Source: Alnus glutinosa
Lineage: Eukaryota; Streptophyta; Magnoliopsida; Fagales; Betulaceae
DNA: 64,000 nt
Direction: 5' to 3'
NCBI RefSeq assembly: GCF_958979055.1
Contig: NC_084886.1
Span: 10,030,654-10,094,653, forward strand
The position numbers and the translations under genes were made by a program. Below are positions 23,426 through 33,775 of this stretch, one piece after another (positions within the stretch are counted from its first letter, which is position 1; each line of letters starts with the position of its first letter). The notes under the pieces were generated by a model that searched no databases, was not told the DNA's origin, and worked only from the letters and a program-made list of their open reading frames with translations.

Positions 23426-23980
23426 TGTTAGGGAAATTTATAAAAAAGAAACTTTTGGTGACTCCGAACAAGCGCAGAGCCCAACGGCTATAACAGGGAG
23501 AATCCGGAGAGGAAAGGAGGAGCAGTGAAACATTAAATGAAGGCTTTAATGGGGAAATCACTTCATAAAAAGCAGTGATCCAGCTGGTCAAAGACAACCG
23601 CCGCATCCAGAAAAGCACGAACTGCAGCGTGAGATGATCATCTGAGATCGTCGAAGGGAATTAATGGGGAAAAGATGAGCATCTTAGAGTAATAAATAGC
23701 AGTACGGACTAAGAAGGAAAAAGGTATAAGAAGTAACAAACAGAAGAGAGAAAATGGAGAAAAAACACCCCCAGGTTCTCTGATCTAAAGATTTTCCATC
23801 CTCCATCTTTGAATCCATACTAATTTGACCGTCGGAGGGGGCTTGGCCGGAAACCCCGCCGGTCCTTCTGTTTTGCAGGGCGTGGAGGAAATCGTTCCAA
23901 GATTTTACGCTCTAATCAACTCGGAGTCTGGAGACCAGTCAGGAGCTGACACGTGTCACATTCGAAATTTGACATTAACG
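23426..23980 (+). repeat. 3' LTR of the Tat element
   Basis: It matches 11680-12235 with 11 transitions and one missing C. Its last base is G instead of the expected A. It reads in the same direction as the downstream selenium-binding protein gene. Confidence 0.93.
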
Positions 23981-24022
23981 ATAATAATTTGGTGAAACAT
24001 TTGGGGGGTTAAATGTAATTTT

Positions 24023-24510
24023 TTCAATAGTTTTTATCATTTCTCAAAATAAAAATAAAGAAAAATAAGATCTACACAGTGAACGGTTGACATTGTACGA
24101 CCCATTCGCAAATCGGCGCAGAATCCACGGACAATCACAAATGCCGTGGCGGACTCTGAGCAGTCGATTGACCTCGAAGCGAGACATGTGAGGTTAATGT
24201 CAGATAAGGTTCCCACGTCACATCAAGCAAAATTCCCGATACGTCCCCCCTGGACAATGTTTGCACTTGCACGAAGCCCAAATCTGTAACCACGTACAAA
24301 ACAAAGATGAACCACTCCCTATGTCGGGAACGTGCCACGTCATGGGGCAAGAAATACCTGTCACTTGTCCTTTTTTAAGGTCGATCAGTATTGGATAGAG
24401 ATTCTTCCATGTGGGACTCTCGTCTCTTTACTTCTACTTGAACTTTCTCTTCTTGCTTGCCTGCTGGCTTTGCTCTCTGTTTGAATCGTCTTTGAGAGAG
24501 AGAGAGAGAG
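24023..24510 (+). promoter_or_regulatory. 5' flank of the selenium-binding protein gene
   Basis: About 490 bp separate the old inverted-repeat element from the start codon. ACGT-core boxes occur near 24210 (cccacgtcac) and 24338 (gccacgtcat). A GA microsatellite (24494-24510) directly precedes the ATG. No confident TATA box was found. Confidence 0.4.
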
Positions 24511-27500
24511 ATGGCTACGGATGTGGCAGTGTTGAAACACGGAGTGGTGGGGGAGGAGAAGCATGCGAACGCGAGTGCGTGCTGCAAGACAGGACCGGGG
24601 TACGCCACCCCGTTGGAGGCCATGTCTGGTCCCAGAGAGGCTCTGATCTATGTCACATGCGTTTATACAGGTACCCCCAGCTTCATCTTTCTCTACTTCA
24701 ATTGATTTGGCATCGCATAAATAGCAATTTTGCCATTGTGGCAGGGGAAATTCTTAGTAGTTGTTTGGATAGACGGTTTGCTCAGTTTATGATTGAATTT
24801 CTGAGCTGAGGGTGTTTCTCTTTTTGTTTCTTTCTTGGGTGTTTTTTTTTTTTTTTTTTTTTTTTTTTATATTTTTTTTATGGGAATAAAAGGAACGACA
24901 ATATTTGTAATTTTGGCTTATCGACAGATATGTAGTTCTTGGGGGTTCTTCTATTCTTTTGGATGCTTAAATCCAATTCGAAGAACATTCTGTACATTTA
25001 GACAAGTAAATCGCTCGTAGCTCCTTTTAGCTTCCATTGCCTCTGACCATTAAATTGTCAGAGGTATGAAAGGGTAGGTTACTTAGTGCTGTCCTGATTT
25101 GTGTCCCTTTTCCTGCTTTGAGATGATATCATGGTTTTAAGATATTAGCTTTCTCTGTTAATCGTTTCACTACTGGATCCTCAAGGACCTCAACTGTAAG
25201 AGAATGAGCAGTTAGTCCTACTTGGCAAGCCTAATTGGGTGGACTATATATGCCTGCCCGTACTAAATCCCATTTCACGAAATGCATCCTGAGTTGAACA
25301 ATATTTATCATCACGCTTCCTTGCATTGCTAAATCAAAAGCCTAAATCTACGTGGTGCATCTCCTCTGTAACTGTTATTTTGAGCCGTGTATCTAACAAC
25401 CTTTGGCTGTTTCATTTGCCTTTTGAGTTAAAAGATGAACCCAACTGGTAACCTGAAATGTTGTTCTTCTTAAGTTGCTTCTTATAATTCAAGAACTCTA
25501 GCTGTCTTTTCATTTGGATATTTGCATTATTTTGTTCTTATCCTTTGTTAATTTAGTATCGTAGGATTCTTATATTTGCATGGCTTCATTTTCTGATTTT
25601 CCTTAAATTTTCCATTTGGTTTCTATCTAGGAATGAATATGATGAATGCATTAATTACGCAGTTATACACTCTGAGAAAGCCAATGATGATCTAGATAAT
25701 TTATCACTTGAAGCAATCATCTTTGATGTCCTTTTAAGAATTTTGGATGCAGAGGGACGCTTTTTTTGCATTGTGAGGGTCATATCCCCTTGCACCATTT
25801 TTTCTTTTGTCACAATGATGTCCTTTCTTGTTTATCCTCACTTTAATGTTTCATTTTATTGATAAACAAGGAAAAATAAGAGGGTATCTTGATTTGGATT
25901 CAAAACTTGGTTTTCTCTTCTTCTATTTCATCGTTTTATGGTTCTTTAACTTCTGAAAGGCCCAGTGGCAAATGAGTGAATCTTTAAAGTTTGTAGTGAT
26001 GGAGTTTTAGGTTGCTTTTCTGCAATTTTTTTTTTTTAAAAAAAAAATGACCTGTGGCTGATCCGCTGATACTAGCACCAAATAAACATCAAGTGAAAAA
26101 TGAAGATTTCCTTCTTGGTTTTTTCAAGCAAACCATACTCCAAATATATTTAAACAGTTTTGGATTTTCCCCCCTTCCTGTCTTGCAGAAGTATGGATTT
26201 CAATGAGGCAGTTTCTTTTCCATATATTATCTTTTTATATAACCTGTTGGTGTCTTTACAATTTATGGTTATATTGGTGGATATTTGTTCCTCACCTTTG
26301 GTCTCCACCACTAAATATCCTTTTCTGTGCGTGGACCAATTGATTAGTTCTTGTTCTTTCCACAGATTGCTTTTGTGCAGATATGGAATCGTTTTGAATT
26401 ACTTATCTTAGTTTGACATCTTTAAACCACCATTTATTCCAAAAACTTAAACTAATAGAAAATGATCACGTGTGGGCGCAAACTCCACCTCAATAAATGA
26501 AGTCTAATACGTTGAATATTTAATTGAATTGAGGTAAATTACGAAAATAAGGTTTGAACTCAAAACTTTTATTCTGATACCATGTTAAAACACTCTATAT
26601 CCCAAAAGTTTAAGCTAATAAATAGCAGTGAATTTAATCATTTGATTAATATTCTAACAGAGATACTATAATAAGTTATTAAATTCAATGGTTTGATGCA
26701 TGCATATACAGGAACGGGAATAGAGAAGCCTGATTACCTGGCCACTGTGGACATAGATCCAAGCTCTCCTACTTATTCAAAAGTTATCCACAGGCTGCCT
26801 GTGCCTCATGTAGGCGATGAACTACATCATTCAGGGTGGAATTCATGCAGCTCTTGCCATGGAGATCCATCAGCAGATCGACGGTTTCTGATCCTACCTT
26901 CACTAGTGTAAGAGACTAAATTTTATGTTGCATCAATGACTTCATTACAAACATAAACATATATAAATGCACAGATACAAATCAGTAGTATAACTAATGT
27001 GTGCGTATGTGTGTGTGTATATATAGTATTTGGTTAAGAAATGGAAATTTATTGATGAATGAGAAAAGGGTGGACAAAATTGGCCAACGTAAAATGGTAG
27101 AAAAAGAATGTAAGCAAGAGCTTTAGAACCTACTTTATTTGAAGCTTGTAATAAATATTCTTAGTGCAAAAGTACTGGTAAACGACTAGTTTGGAGACTG
27201 GCTCGTGTGTATTGCATTGAGTCTGAGAATATTGTTGTGAATCACCATTTGATAAATTTAAGTGGTTCATATAATTGAAATACTAGTTAAATTTATGAAC
27301 TGTGATCAGTTTTGAAATTGCAACTTAACAGTCTGAAGTTCTCTTAATCTCTGGATTGTTGTGGACGAGTTTGAAAAGATGTATATCCATATATAGTGCT
27401 TCATTTAGTTCTAGGATTTAGTCATAATCAAGCAGTTAGGCAGTGGTTTAATCGCATGTCCCATCTCGCACTTGGGTTTGACCTGGTGTTTGTAGCTCGC

Positions 27501-30457
27501 TGTCTAATAATGTAGTATTTCATTGCTTAGAAGGGTTTTTCTAATGTACGTATAGTAATCTTGTGATGATTTATGTATTTAATAACCTATTATTGGTGCT
27601 CTAGTTTTCCTTAATTTAGTTTTATGAGCAGTATCACATTCTTAAACCTCACCAGTATGCGTGGACTAGAAAATTATGGCTCAGGTTTAATAGGTCTACA
27701 CCTTTTTTTACTTTTTTGGCACATCCCCACACTGTTTAGATCCTAGATATGTAATTTCTGGTTGCATTTTATGTTTTGGAATATCCCCACGAAAGAAACA
27801 CAAGTGAAACACTTTTATCCATGAATCTTATAAGTCTTTTATTTTCAACAAAAGGATCAGTTTTATGGTTTGGTGAGATACGATTGATGGTATTGAATTT
27901 TGACAATTTCTGTTTTGGTCTGGTACCTTTTTGTGTTTTCTTGTATTTCCAAGGGATCTTTGCTATAGGATGCTTATGTGCCTTAAAATTCCATGGAAGC
28001 ATTTTAGAATAACTTCGTTTCCATAAGAGACCTAATAATGAAGCCTTAAGTATTTCCTCTCAACTGTTCTCCAAAAGTTCCGATTACTAGTATTGATGTT
28101 TTCTAATTTGAAAGAGATGCATCAACTGTCTGTGATATAATTTCCTTACTAAGTCAAGTTTTTTCAGATCTGGGCGGATATATGTGATTGACACAAAAAC
28201 CAATCCAAAGGCTCCATCATTGCATAAAGTTGTTGAACCTGAAGATATCATTCAGAAGACTGGTTTAGCTTATCCACACACATCCCATTGTCTTGCTTCT
28301 GGAGATATAATGGTGTCATGCCTTGGAGATAAAGATGGAAATGCTGCAGGGAATGGCTTTCTTCTCCTTGATTCCAAATTTAATGTGAAAGGAAGGTAGA
28401 GTAACTTGAGACAATCTTTTGTCTAACTTGAGACATACATGTAAAAATAATCTTTTACTATAAGCATGCTAGTTTTGGAAAATCTTGTGTCTCATCTATG
28501 CTTCTTTTGTTGTTCAATTTCTTAGATTAATTAATGTAAACAATCTGTCAACATGCAAGATAAGATTGATAATGCACAACACTGGAAAGCTTTTCGAAGA
28601 TTTCATGTAGATGGTAACAGTTTCATAACATATTTGAATTGTTGGCATTGTAAATTGAACATGTCTAAGGCAGATTTGATCGTTATATTCATAATATAAC
28701 CTTAGCTCCCTTGAGATCTATCAGGTGGGAGAAACCAGGGCATAGTCCACTGTTTGGCTACGATTTCTGGTACCAACCACGACACAAGACAATGATAAGC
28801 TCATCATGGGGTGCCCCTGCTGCTTTCACCAAAGGTTTCAACCTTCAACATGTTTCTGATGGTTTATATGGGAGGCATCTGCATGTGTACAGCTGGCCAG
28901 GGGGCGAACTGAGACAAACATTGGATCTTGGCAGTACAGGGCTCTTACCTTTGGAGGTGATTGTGTAGAAATTCTACAGCATTGTTTCCTATATCAGAAT
29001 CTGGCCAATGTTATTATTTGTTAATTTAATTTCTATTATTTTTGTTATCAAAATTTTATTGTTCTGGACCTACTTTGTCTCAATCTAACGGATTTTGTAG
29101 ATAAGGTTCCTGCATGATCCTTCAAAAGACACAGGGTTTGTTGGTTGTGCCTTGACAAGTAACATGGTGCGATTTTTCAAGACCCAAGATGGCTCATGGA
29201 GCCACGAGGTATACACATAAGATATCTATTATGTCTACGCAGTAGCGTGCCCATGTGTCTGTTCGCCTTAAATTTTCTCTGTATTGTCTTTTGTAGAAGC
29301 ATTGTGGCCCACAGTACTCTGATTAATATTTGCAGGTTGCAATATCAGTGAAGCCATTGAAGGTGGAAAACTGGATTCTTCCAGAAATGCCTGGGCTTAT
29401 AACTGATTTTCTGATCTCTCTTGATGATCGTTTTCTGTACTTCGCGAACTGGCTTCATGGGGATGTGAGGCAGTATAACATTGAGGACCCTAAGAATCCT
29501 GTATTGACAGGCCAAGTATGGGTTGGGGGACTCATACGAAAGGGCAGCCCAATAGTGGCAGTGGGAGAAGACGGTAAAACATGGCAGTTTGACATTCCAG
29601 AGATTAAGGTTTGTATGATCTCCATTGTAGAGTTGGATCTCTTTCTGAGCTAGCTTATTGCTGCCTAATTTATAATTGATTGGGCGCTTTTGTTAACAAT
29701 TTCTCTAACGAGAGTCTTAGTTTGGAATATTGCTCATGTGAATTTTGGATAATGCTTTAAAAGTATTTTCACACGGAGACGCATCAGATAATCTGTTTGG
29801 CTCTTTAAGTTTCTGGTTTACATCATGTTTCCGTAACAAAAACTTCTATATATCGATTGACTAATATTCATTATTTGGTGATTGACAGTGTTTAACATTT
29901 AATAATGTCATGAATGTCATTCATCACTTGAAATGCCTTTTTCCCATAAAGTGGCATTCCTAGTTGAGCTAGACCATTCAACTGATAGGCTGCAGCAAAA
30001 TAGAAGTATTTGACCATTTCACCATATCTCTGATGTTTCATGGTAGTATAAACTAGTGTAATTATGTGGCTTAGGTGCAAAAAACCCTTCTATTTCACAT
30101 ACTAATCTGATAGTAGTTTTGCTCCATGGAGTACCATTAATTTACTCTATTATTTGCTTCAAATTTTCCTTTCAGGGAAATCAGTTGAGAGGGGGACCTC
30201 AAATGATACAGTTAAGCTTAGATGGGAAGCGGCTTTATGCCACCAACTCGCTCTTTAGTACATGGGATCGTCAATTTTATCCTGATCTTGTTGAGAAAGG
30301 ATCCCACATGCTACAGATTGATGTTAACACAGAGAAAGGTGGTCTGACAATAAACCCCAACTTTTTCGTGGATTTTTCAGGTGAACCTGATGGTCCATCC
30401 CTAGCCCATGAGATGAGATATCCTGGTGGTGACTGCACTTCAGATATATGGGTTTGA
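24511..30457 (+). CDS. SBP1: Selenium-binding protein (SBP/SELENBP1 family), 7 exons
   Basis: The exons are 24511-24670, 26712-26907, 28168-28395, 28725-28956, 29101-29208, 29336-29608 and 30176-30457. All introns are GT-AG and all joins are in frame, giving 492 residues, the usual plant length. Recognisable blocks are the N-terminal [25 protein letters not shown], the metal/selenium-binding region with HH at 92-93 and CSSC at 99-102, [18 protein letters not shown], and the C-terminal GGDCTSDIW. The family is a beta-propeller; the human member oxidises methanethiol, and Arabidopsis SBP1 is linked to cadmium and sulfur stress, probably in the cytosol. The start is the first ATG after a GA-rich leader. 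Intron 1 is long (2041 bp) and holds a poly(T) tract and a repeat fragment. A Tat LTR reading toward the gene ends 530 bp upstream. The gene looks intact. Confidence 0.95.
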
Positions 30458-30668
30458 GCAACTTTGAAAACTTTTTTTTTTTTTTTTTCCCAGCAATAAA
30501 GGCTAATCTTGCAAGATGTAATAGGAAACAGAGTCTTTGCAAGATGTACTTATCTGTCCAACTTATGTTGATTGTGATGACAGCATGGATGTAAGGGCAA
30601 CACAGTCTTTGATGGATGAAATAATATTTGTACTTCCAATTGTGGTTTCATATATATATATATATATA

Positions 30669-30925
30669 CACGTTCACTAAACGATTACGGTCGCACAGTC
30701 AGATTGCCTTCATTTTACGTTGAGCATGTGGTGGTAGCCTGCCACCTGGTGACGGCCCCATGGGAATTCTGATACAACATTCGTTTCAATTGGCTAAAAG
30801 ATTTTCAGTAATACGTTCACTAAACGATCACGGAGTCACTGTCTGATTGCCTTTATTTCAAGTTGAGCATGTGGTGGTAGCCTTCCGCTTGGTGACGGCC
30901 CCACGGGAATTCTGATACACCATTG
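30669..30925 (+). repeat. Tandem 143-bp-period duplication between SBP and RALF
   Basis: Two copies (about 30669-30782 and 30812-30925) share cgttcactaaacgat, gttgagcatgtggtggtagc and ggtgacggcccca...gggaattctgataca. They end about 80 bp before the first RALF start codon, so they may be duplicated RALF promoter sequence. The remaining DNA from 30458 is the 3' flank of the SBP gene with a T run and a TA microsatellite. Confidence 0.8.
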
Positions 30926-31006
30926 ATCACCACATGCATATTGAATCGGATAGAGACACCCACAATAATAGAAGCGATTCATTGAGAAACTCGTCGTACA
31001 AAGAGA

Positions 31007-31342
31007 ATGAAAGCTGCGCGGAAGAGAACCCATTCATTATGTCTTGTGCTCGCACCACTGTTAATGATCCTTCTTCTGCAAGAACTCGGCTCAGTTGATA
31101 GAGTTGCTGCTACACAAAACAACTACGATGATGATCATGATGATGATCACACTCACGGACAATGCAACGGTTTGACAGGCGGCAGGTTTCTTTGAACGAC
31201 CAAATACATATTTCCAGGAGTTCTCAGGGCCGATCAGCCGGTATGTGGCAAACTAGTGAGGGGTGAGGCGTATAGTGGAAGTTGTCTGCCTCCGCCAGCA
31301 AACCGTCCGAACAGAGGCTGCAACAAGTACTACAGGTGTAGG
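31007..31342 (+). pseudogene. RALF-like peptide pseudogene
   Basis: The ATG at 31007 opens a signal-peptide-like N-terminus (about residues 12-28 hydrophobic) and an Asp/His-rich propeptide. The frame stops at TGA 31193-31195, just after GGRFL, the relic of the RRxL protease site. In the same frame beyond the stop lie a mature-like domain with the four Cys in RALF spacing, the block GSCLPPPANRPNRGC and the end KYYRCR at 31342. The receptor-binding YISY motif reads YIFP. No stop follows the expected C-terminus; the frame stays open to 31543. The nonsense codon, lost motif and lost stop together indicate a dead tandem copy of the RALF gene at 31972. Confidence 0.8.
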
Positions 31343-31971
31343 ATGCGATGTCGTCTAGCTACTTGTTCACTATTTGCATATTATTATCCCAGTATCATAT
31401 GTCAATTTGCTTTCGTTAATTTTTTCCTGCTTCTCTTAACTATATATATATATATGTATGATGTATGTCTCCAAGAAAATCTCTGGATCGTTCTTTATGA
31501 CCATGTCTTGGATTCCTCACGAGTGCCATGTGACAGAGATTGAGCACACTGGGACATGCTACAATGGGAAAACAACATTTTCTGATCACCCTATCAATTC
31601 CTTCACAGTCCCATCCCTCACAGTTATTAAAGATTTTTTTTTAAAAAAAATAAAATAAAAATAAAATCTCTGCGTGTGTATGTGGCAGGGCATGCAGTGA
31701 TATGGTAACAAATTGTTGTTATATATGTCTATCCATCTAAATGCAATAATAGAGTAGAACAAAACATATAATAAAAGAGGAAAAATAGCACATGAAAACG
31801 AAAGGAATACAATATATATTATCAAGGTTTGGTGAAGTGCAGTCCCACAGCTTCTAGCTAGTGCGGCTTCCACTAAGAGCTTTTTTCCAAAAAGTCTTTG
31901 ATGATTCTCGATCAAAGTGCTTAAAAGTAGGAAGGATTTACAGAAACGTCGTCTAACTCGATCAATCCACC
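31343..31971. other. Spacer between the two RALF copies
   Basis: AT-rich DNA with a TA-rich run near 31441-31455. It contains the promoter of the intact RALF gene; no specific element can be named. Confidence 0.4.
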
Positions 31972-32310
31972 ATGAAGTCTCTCAAATTCTGCTTCCTTTT
32001 TGTCCTTGCCCTTGTCTATCTCTTCAACCCTTCTTCCTTGGCAACCCATGCTCACAGTAGTACCCCATGCAACGGTTCGATTGCAGAGTGCAATGAAGAA
32101 AATGAGCAGTTGATGGAGTCAGAGATAAGTCGGAGATTTCTTGCACAACAGAAATCCATATCATATGGGGCGCTAAGGCCAGACCGCCCTGCCTGCGACT
32201 CCGGAGCTAGAGGTCAAGCTTATAGTGACAGTGAAGGCTGTCTCCCTCCCCCAGCTAACCCTCCCAATAGAGGGTGCCCTAAATATTACCGTTGTAGGTC
32301 CGGCTCCTGA
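31972..32310 (+). CDS. RALF: Rapid alkalinization factor (RALF)-like peptide precursor
   Basis: This single exon encodes 112 residues. Residues 1-25 are a signal peptide. The propeptide has CNGSIAEC (33-40) and the subtilase (S1P) cleavage motif RRFL (54-57). The mature part starts near residue 58 with ISY (63-65), a slightly changed YISY motif, and has four Cys at 75, 90, 102 and 108, which should pair 1-2 and 3-4. It ends with YYRCRSGS, as RALFs do. RALFs are secreted, bind FERONIA-type receptor kinases with LLG co-receptors or cell-wall LRX proteins, and control growth, fertilisation and immunity. The length, Cys spacing and cleavage site are all typical. The tandem neighbour at 31007 is its decayed paralogue. 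Confidence 0.93.
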   Translation: MKSLKFCFLFVLALVYLFNPSSLATHAHSSTPCNGSIAECNEENEQLMESEISRRFLAQQKSISYGALRPDRPACDSGARGQAYSDSEGCLPPPANPPNRGCPKYYRCRSGS

Positions 32311-33775
32311 TCATCTAAACTCCATGCATGGAAGTTGTATGACATGATGATGATCCAAGCTTCAAACCCATATGGTTGAAACAAGTTTTAATTTAAGGTT
32401 CATGTAAATCTATCTGTTGTCGTTTGTAATATGCAGTGATTTTCTAATTCTTGATATCAACCACGAATCTATATATCCAAACTATTGCTATAAATTAACT
32501 CTTAAATAATCTCAATTTGTCGGTACTTAACTTCTTCTGCTTTATCATTTGTTTTCCTTGGCTTTAATTTCATTTTGTCCAATTATGTCTCGTAATTAAC
32601 AACTCAATTGCTTTCATATTATTTTCAACCATTTCTTTTTCATCTAATTTTCATTCAAACACAGTAATTAGTTTGATTTGCATCGTTCTTCTGATTCTTT
32701 TCATATTTCTTTTGAGAAACTTAATAATATAATTTTGTTTGTCGATTTTACAATTTGCTTATTATGTTAGGTTGTCGTTTTACTTTTAATTAATAGCCAT
32801 CGTCGTGCAGTGCTGGATGTGAGTAAAGGTAGGTGATAATGCCTTTTTGTGAAGGATATAATTTGAACCTATAATGTTGTTCATTATTATAAGAATTATA
32901 CATTATTCTCAAAAATTAGTGGGATTGGTAGGTAGAATCCAAAATTACTTTCAAAATTCATAAACACACCCCACTCCATCACAGAATAGGAATTATTTTA
33001 CGGTCCAGATTAAATTTATAATAGTTAATAATGCATATGCCGCCTACGTAGGCACATCACTTAAATTTTTTTTAAATGATATAGCACCATATACACAGTT
33101 AAATGTTGTAAAATGTATACCCCCTAAGAAATGTAGAAGTTTCCTACAAATCGAGAAATTTTCTACAAACCAACATCTAAGAATGACATGTACGTGTCTT
33201 TTAGCAATGAGAAACAATGTTTTTATAATAGCATGTGCTTCTCACATACTTTTTAATAGTTTAAAAAAGACAGGTCACTTTTAAAGGTGGTTTGTAAGAG
33301 TTTTCTATATACCAATTGGTAGGAAATTTGTGTCATAATTCCCCAATTATACCAAAGATTTAGAACTGCAAGGATACAGAGTCCAGCCAAACTCCAAGTT
33401 ACCAAATCTGATCCTAATAATAATATTGAAAAGAACCACAATTTTAAAATAAATAATTAAAAAAGATACTAGAGATCATCCCCCACATTTTTAAGGTCAA
33501 CTACAGGAGTCCCGTTGCAGAATTCTATAACACATAACGAAACATAAAGGCATGCCTAAACAAAAAGGGGGAAATTTGACATTTTTATCTAAGAATGGAT
33601 ATCCTTAACGCTCATTTTGTCCAAATACAGACTAATGTCGATGAAATTGGTCACTCATATGGCAGGCAGGGTCCACATATGGCTCAAGAAACAAATAAAG
33701 GAGAAAAAAGGAAAAACTGGTTACAAGTGAGAAAGACAATGATAGCTTTCAGCCCACATAACTGAAAATCTGGAT
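32311..33775. other. Intergenic DNA, no gene seen
   Basis: 3' flanks of the RALF gene and of the convergent methyltransferase gene. A segment near 33205-33235 (catgtgcttctcacat) resembles the arm of the hairpin element in TNL intron 1. No coding sequence was found. Confidence 0.5.

Larger units (their letters stand above)
11680..23980 (+). mobile_element. Complete, inactive Ty3-gypsy (Tat-type) LTR retrotransposon
   Basis: The element is 12.3 kb with 556- and 555-bp LTRs, a primer binding site, gag, protease, RT, two RNase H domains, integrase, a tandem array and an opposite-strand gene. The LTRs differ by 11 substitutions, all transitions, and one 1-bp indel. The flanks attat (11675-11679) and ataat (23981-23985) are a likely 5-bp target duplication with one change. 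The second, archaeal-type RNase H between RT-RH and integrase, the large 3' region and the antisense gene place it in the Tat lineage. At least four in-frame stops and about four frame breaks make gag-pol inactive. It sits inside an older inverted-repeat element and ends 530 bp before the selenium-binding protein start codon. Confidence 0.93.
11349..24022. mobile_element. Old inverted-repeat element split by the gypsy insertion
   Basis: The left arm (aaattacaatttaccccctt, then caatcttgccttcaaagtg) is the imperfect reverse complement of sequence on both sides of the gypsy element on the right (actttggaggcaagatt at about 11662-11678, then aatttggtgaaacatttgggg from 23984). Removing 11680-23980 restores an inverted-repeat element of roughly 370 bp. 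Related arms occur at 38263-39995 and 57093-57690. Confidence 0.6.

Noticed and set aside
26160..26411. 83-codon open frame between SBP exons 1 and 2
   Set aside because: It lies in intron 1, has no match to the SBP family, and exons 1 and 2 already join perfectly.
31188..31219. A 32-nt GT...AG stretch that would remove the stop in the RALF pseudogene
   Set aside because: It is far shorter than plant introns and its removal shifts the frame out of the mature RALF domain.
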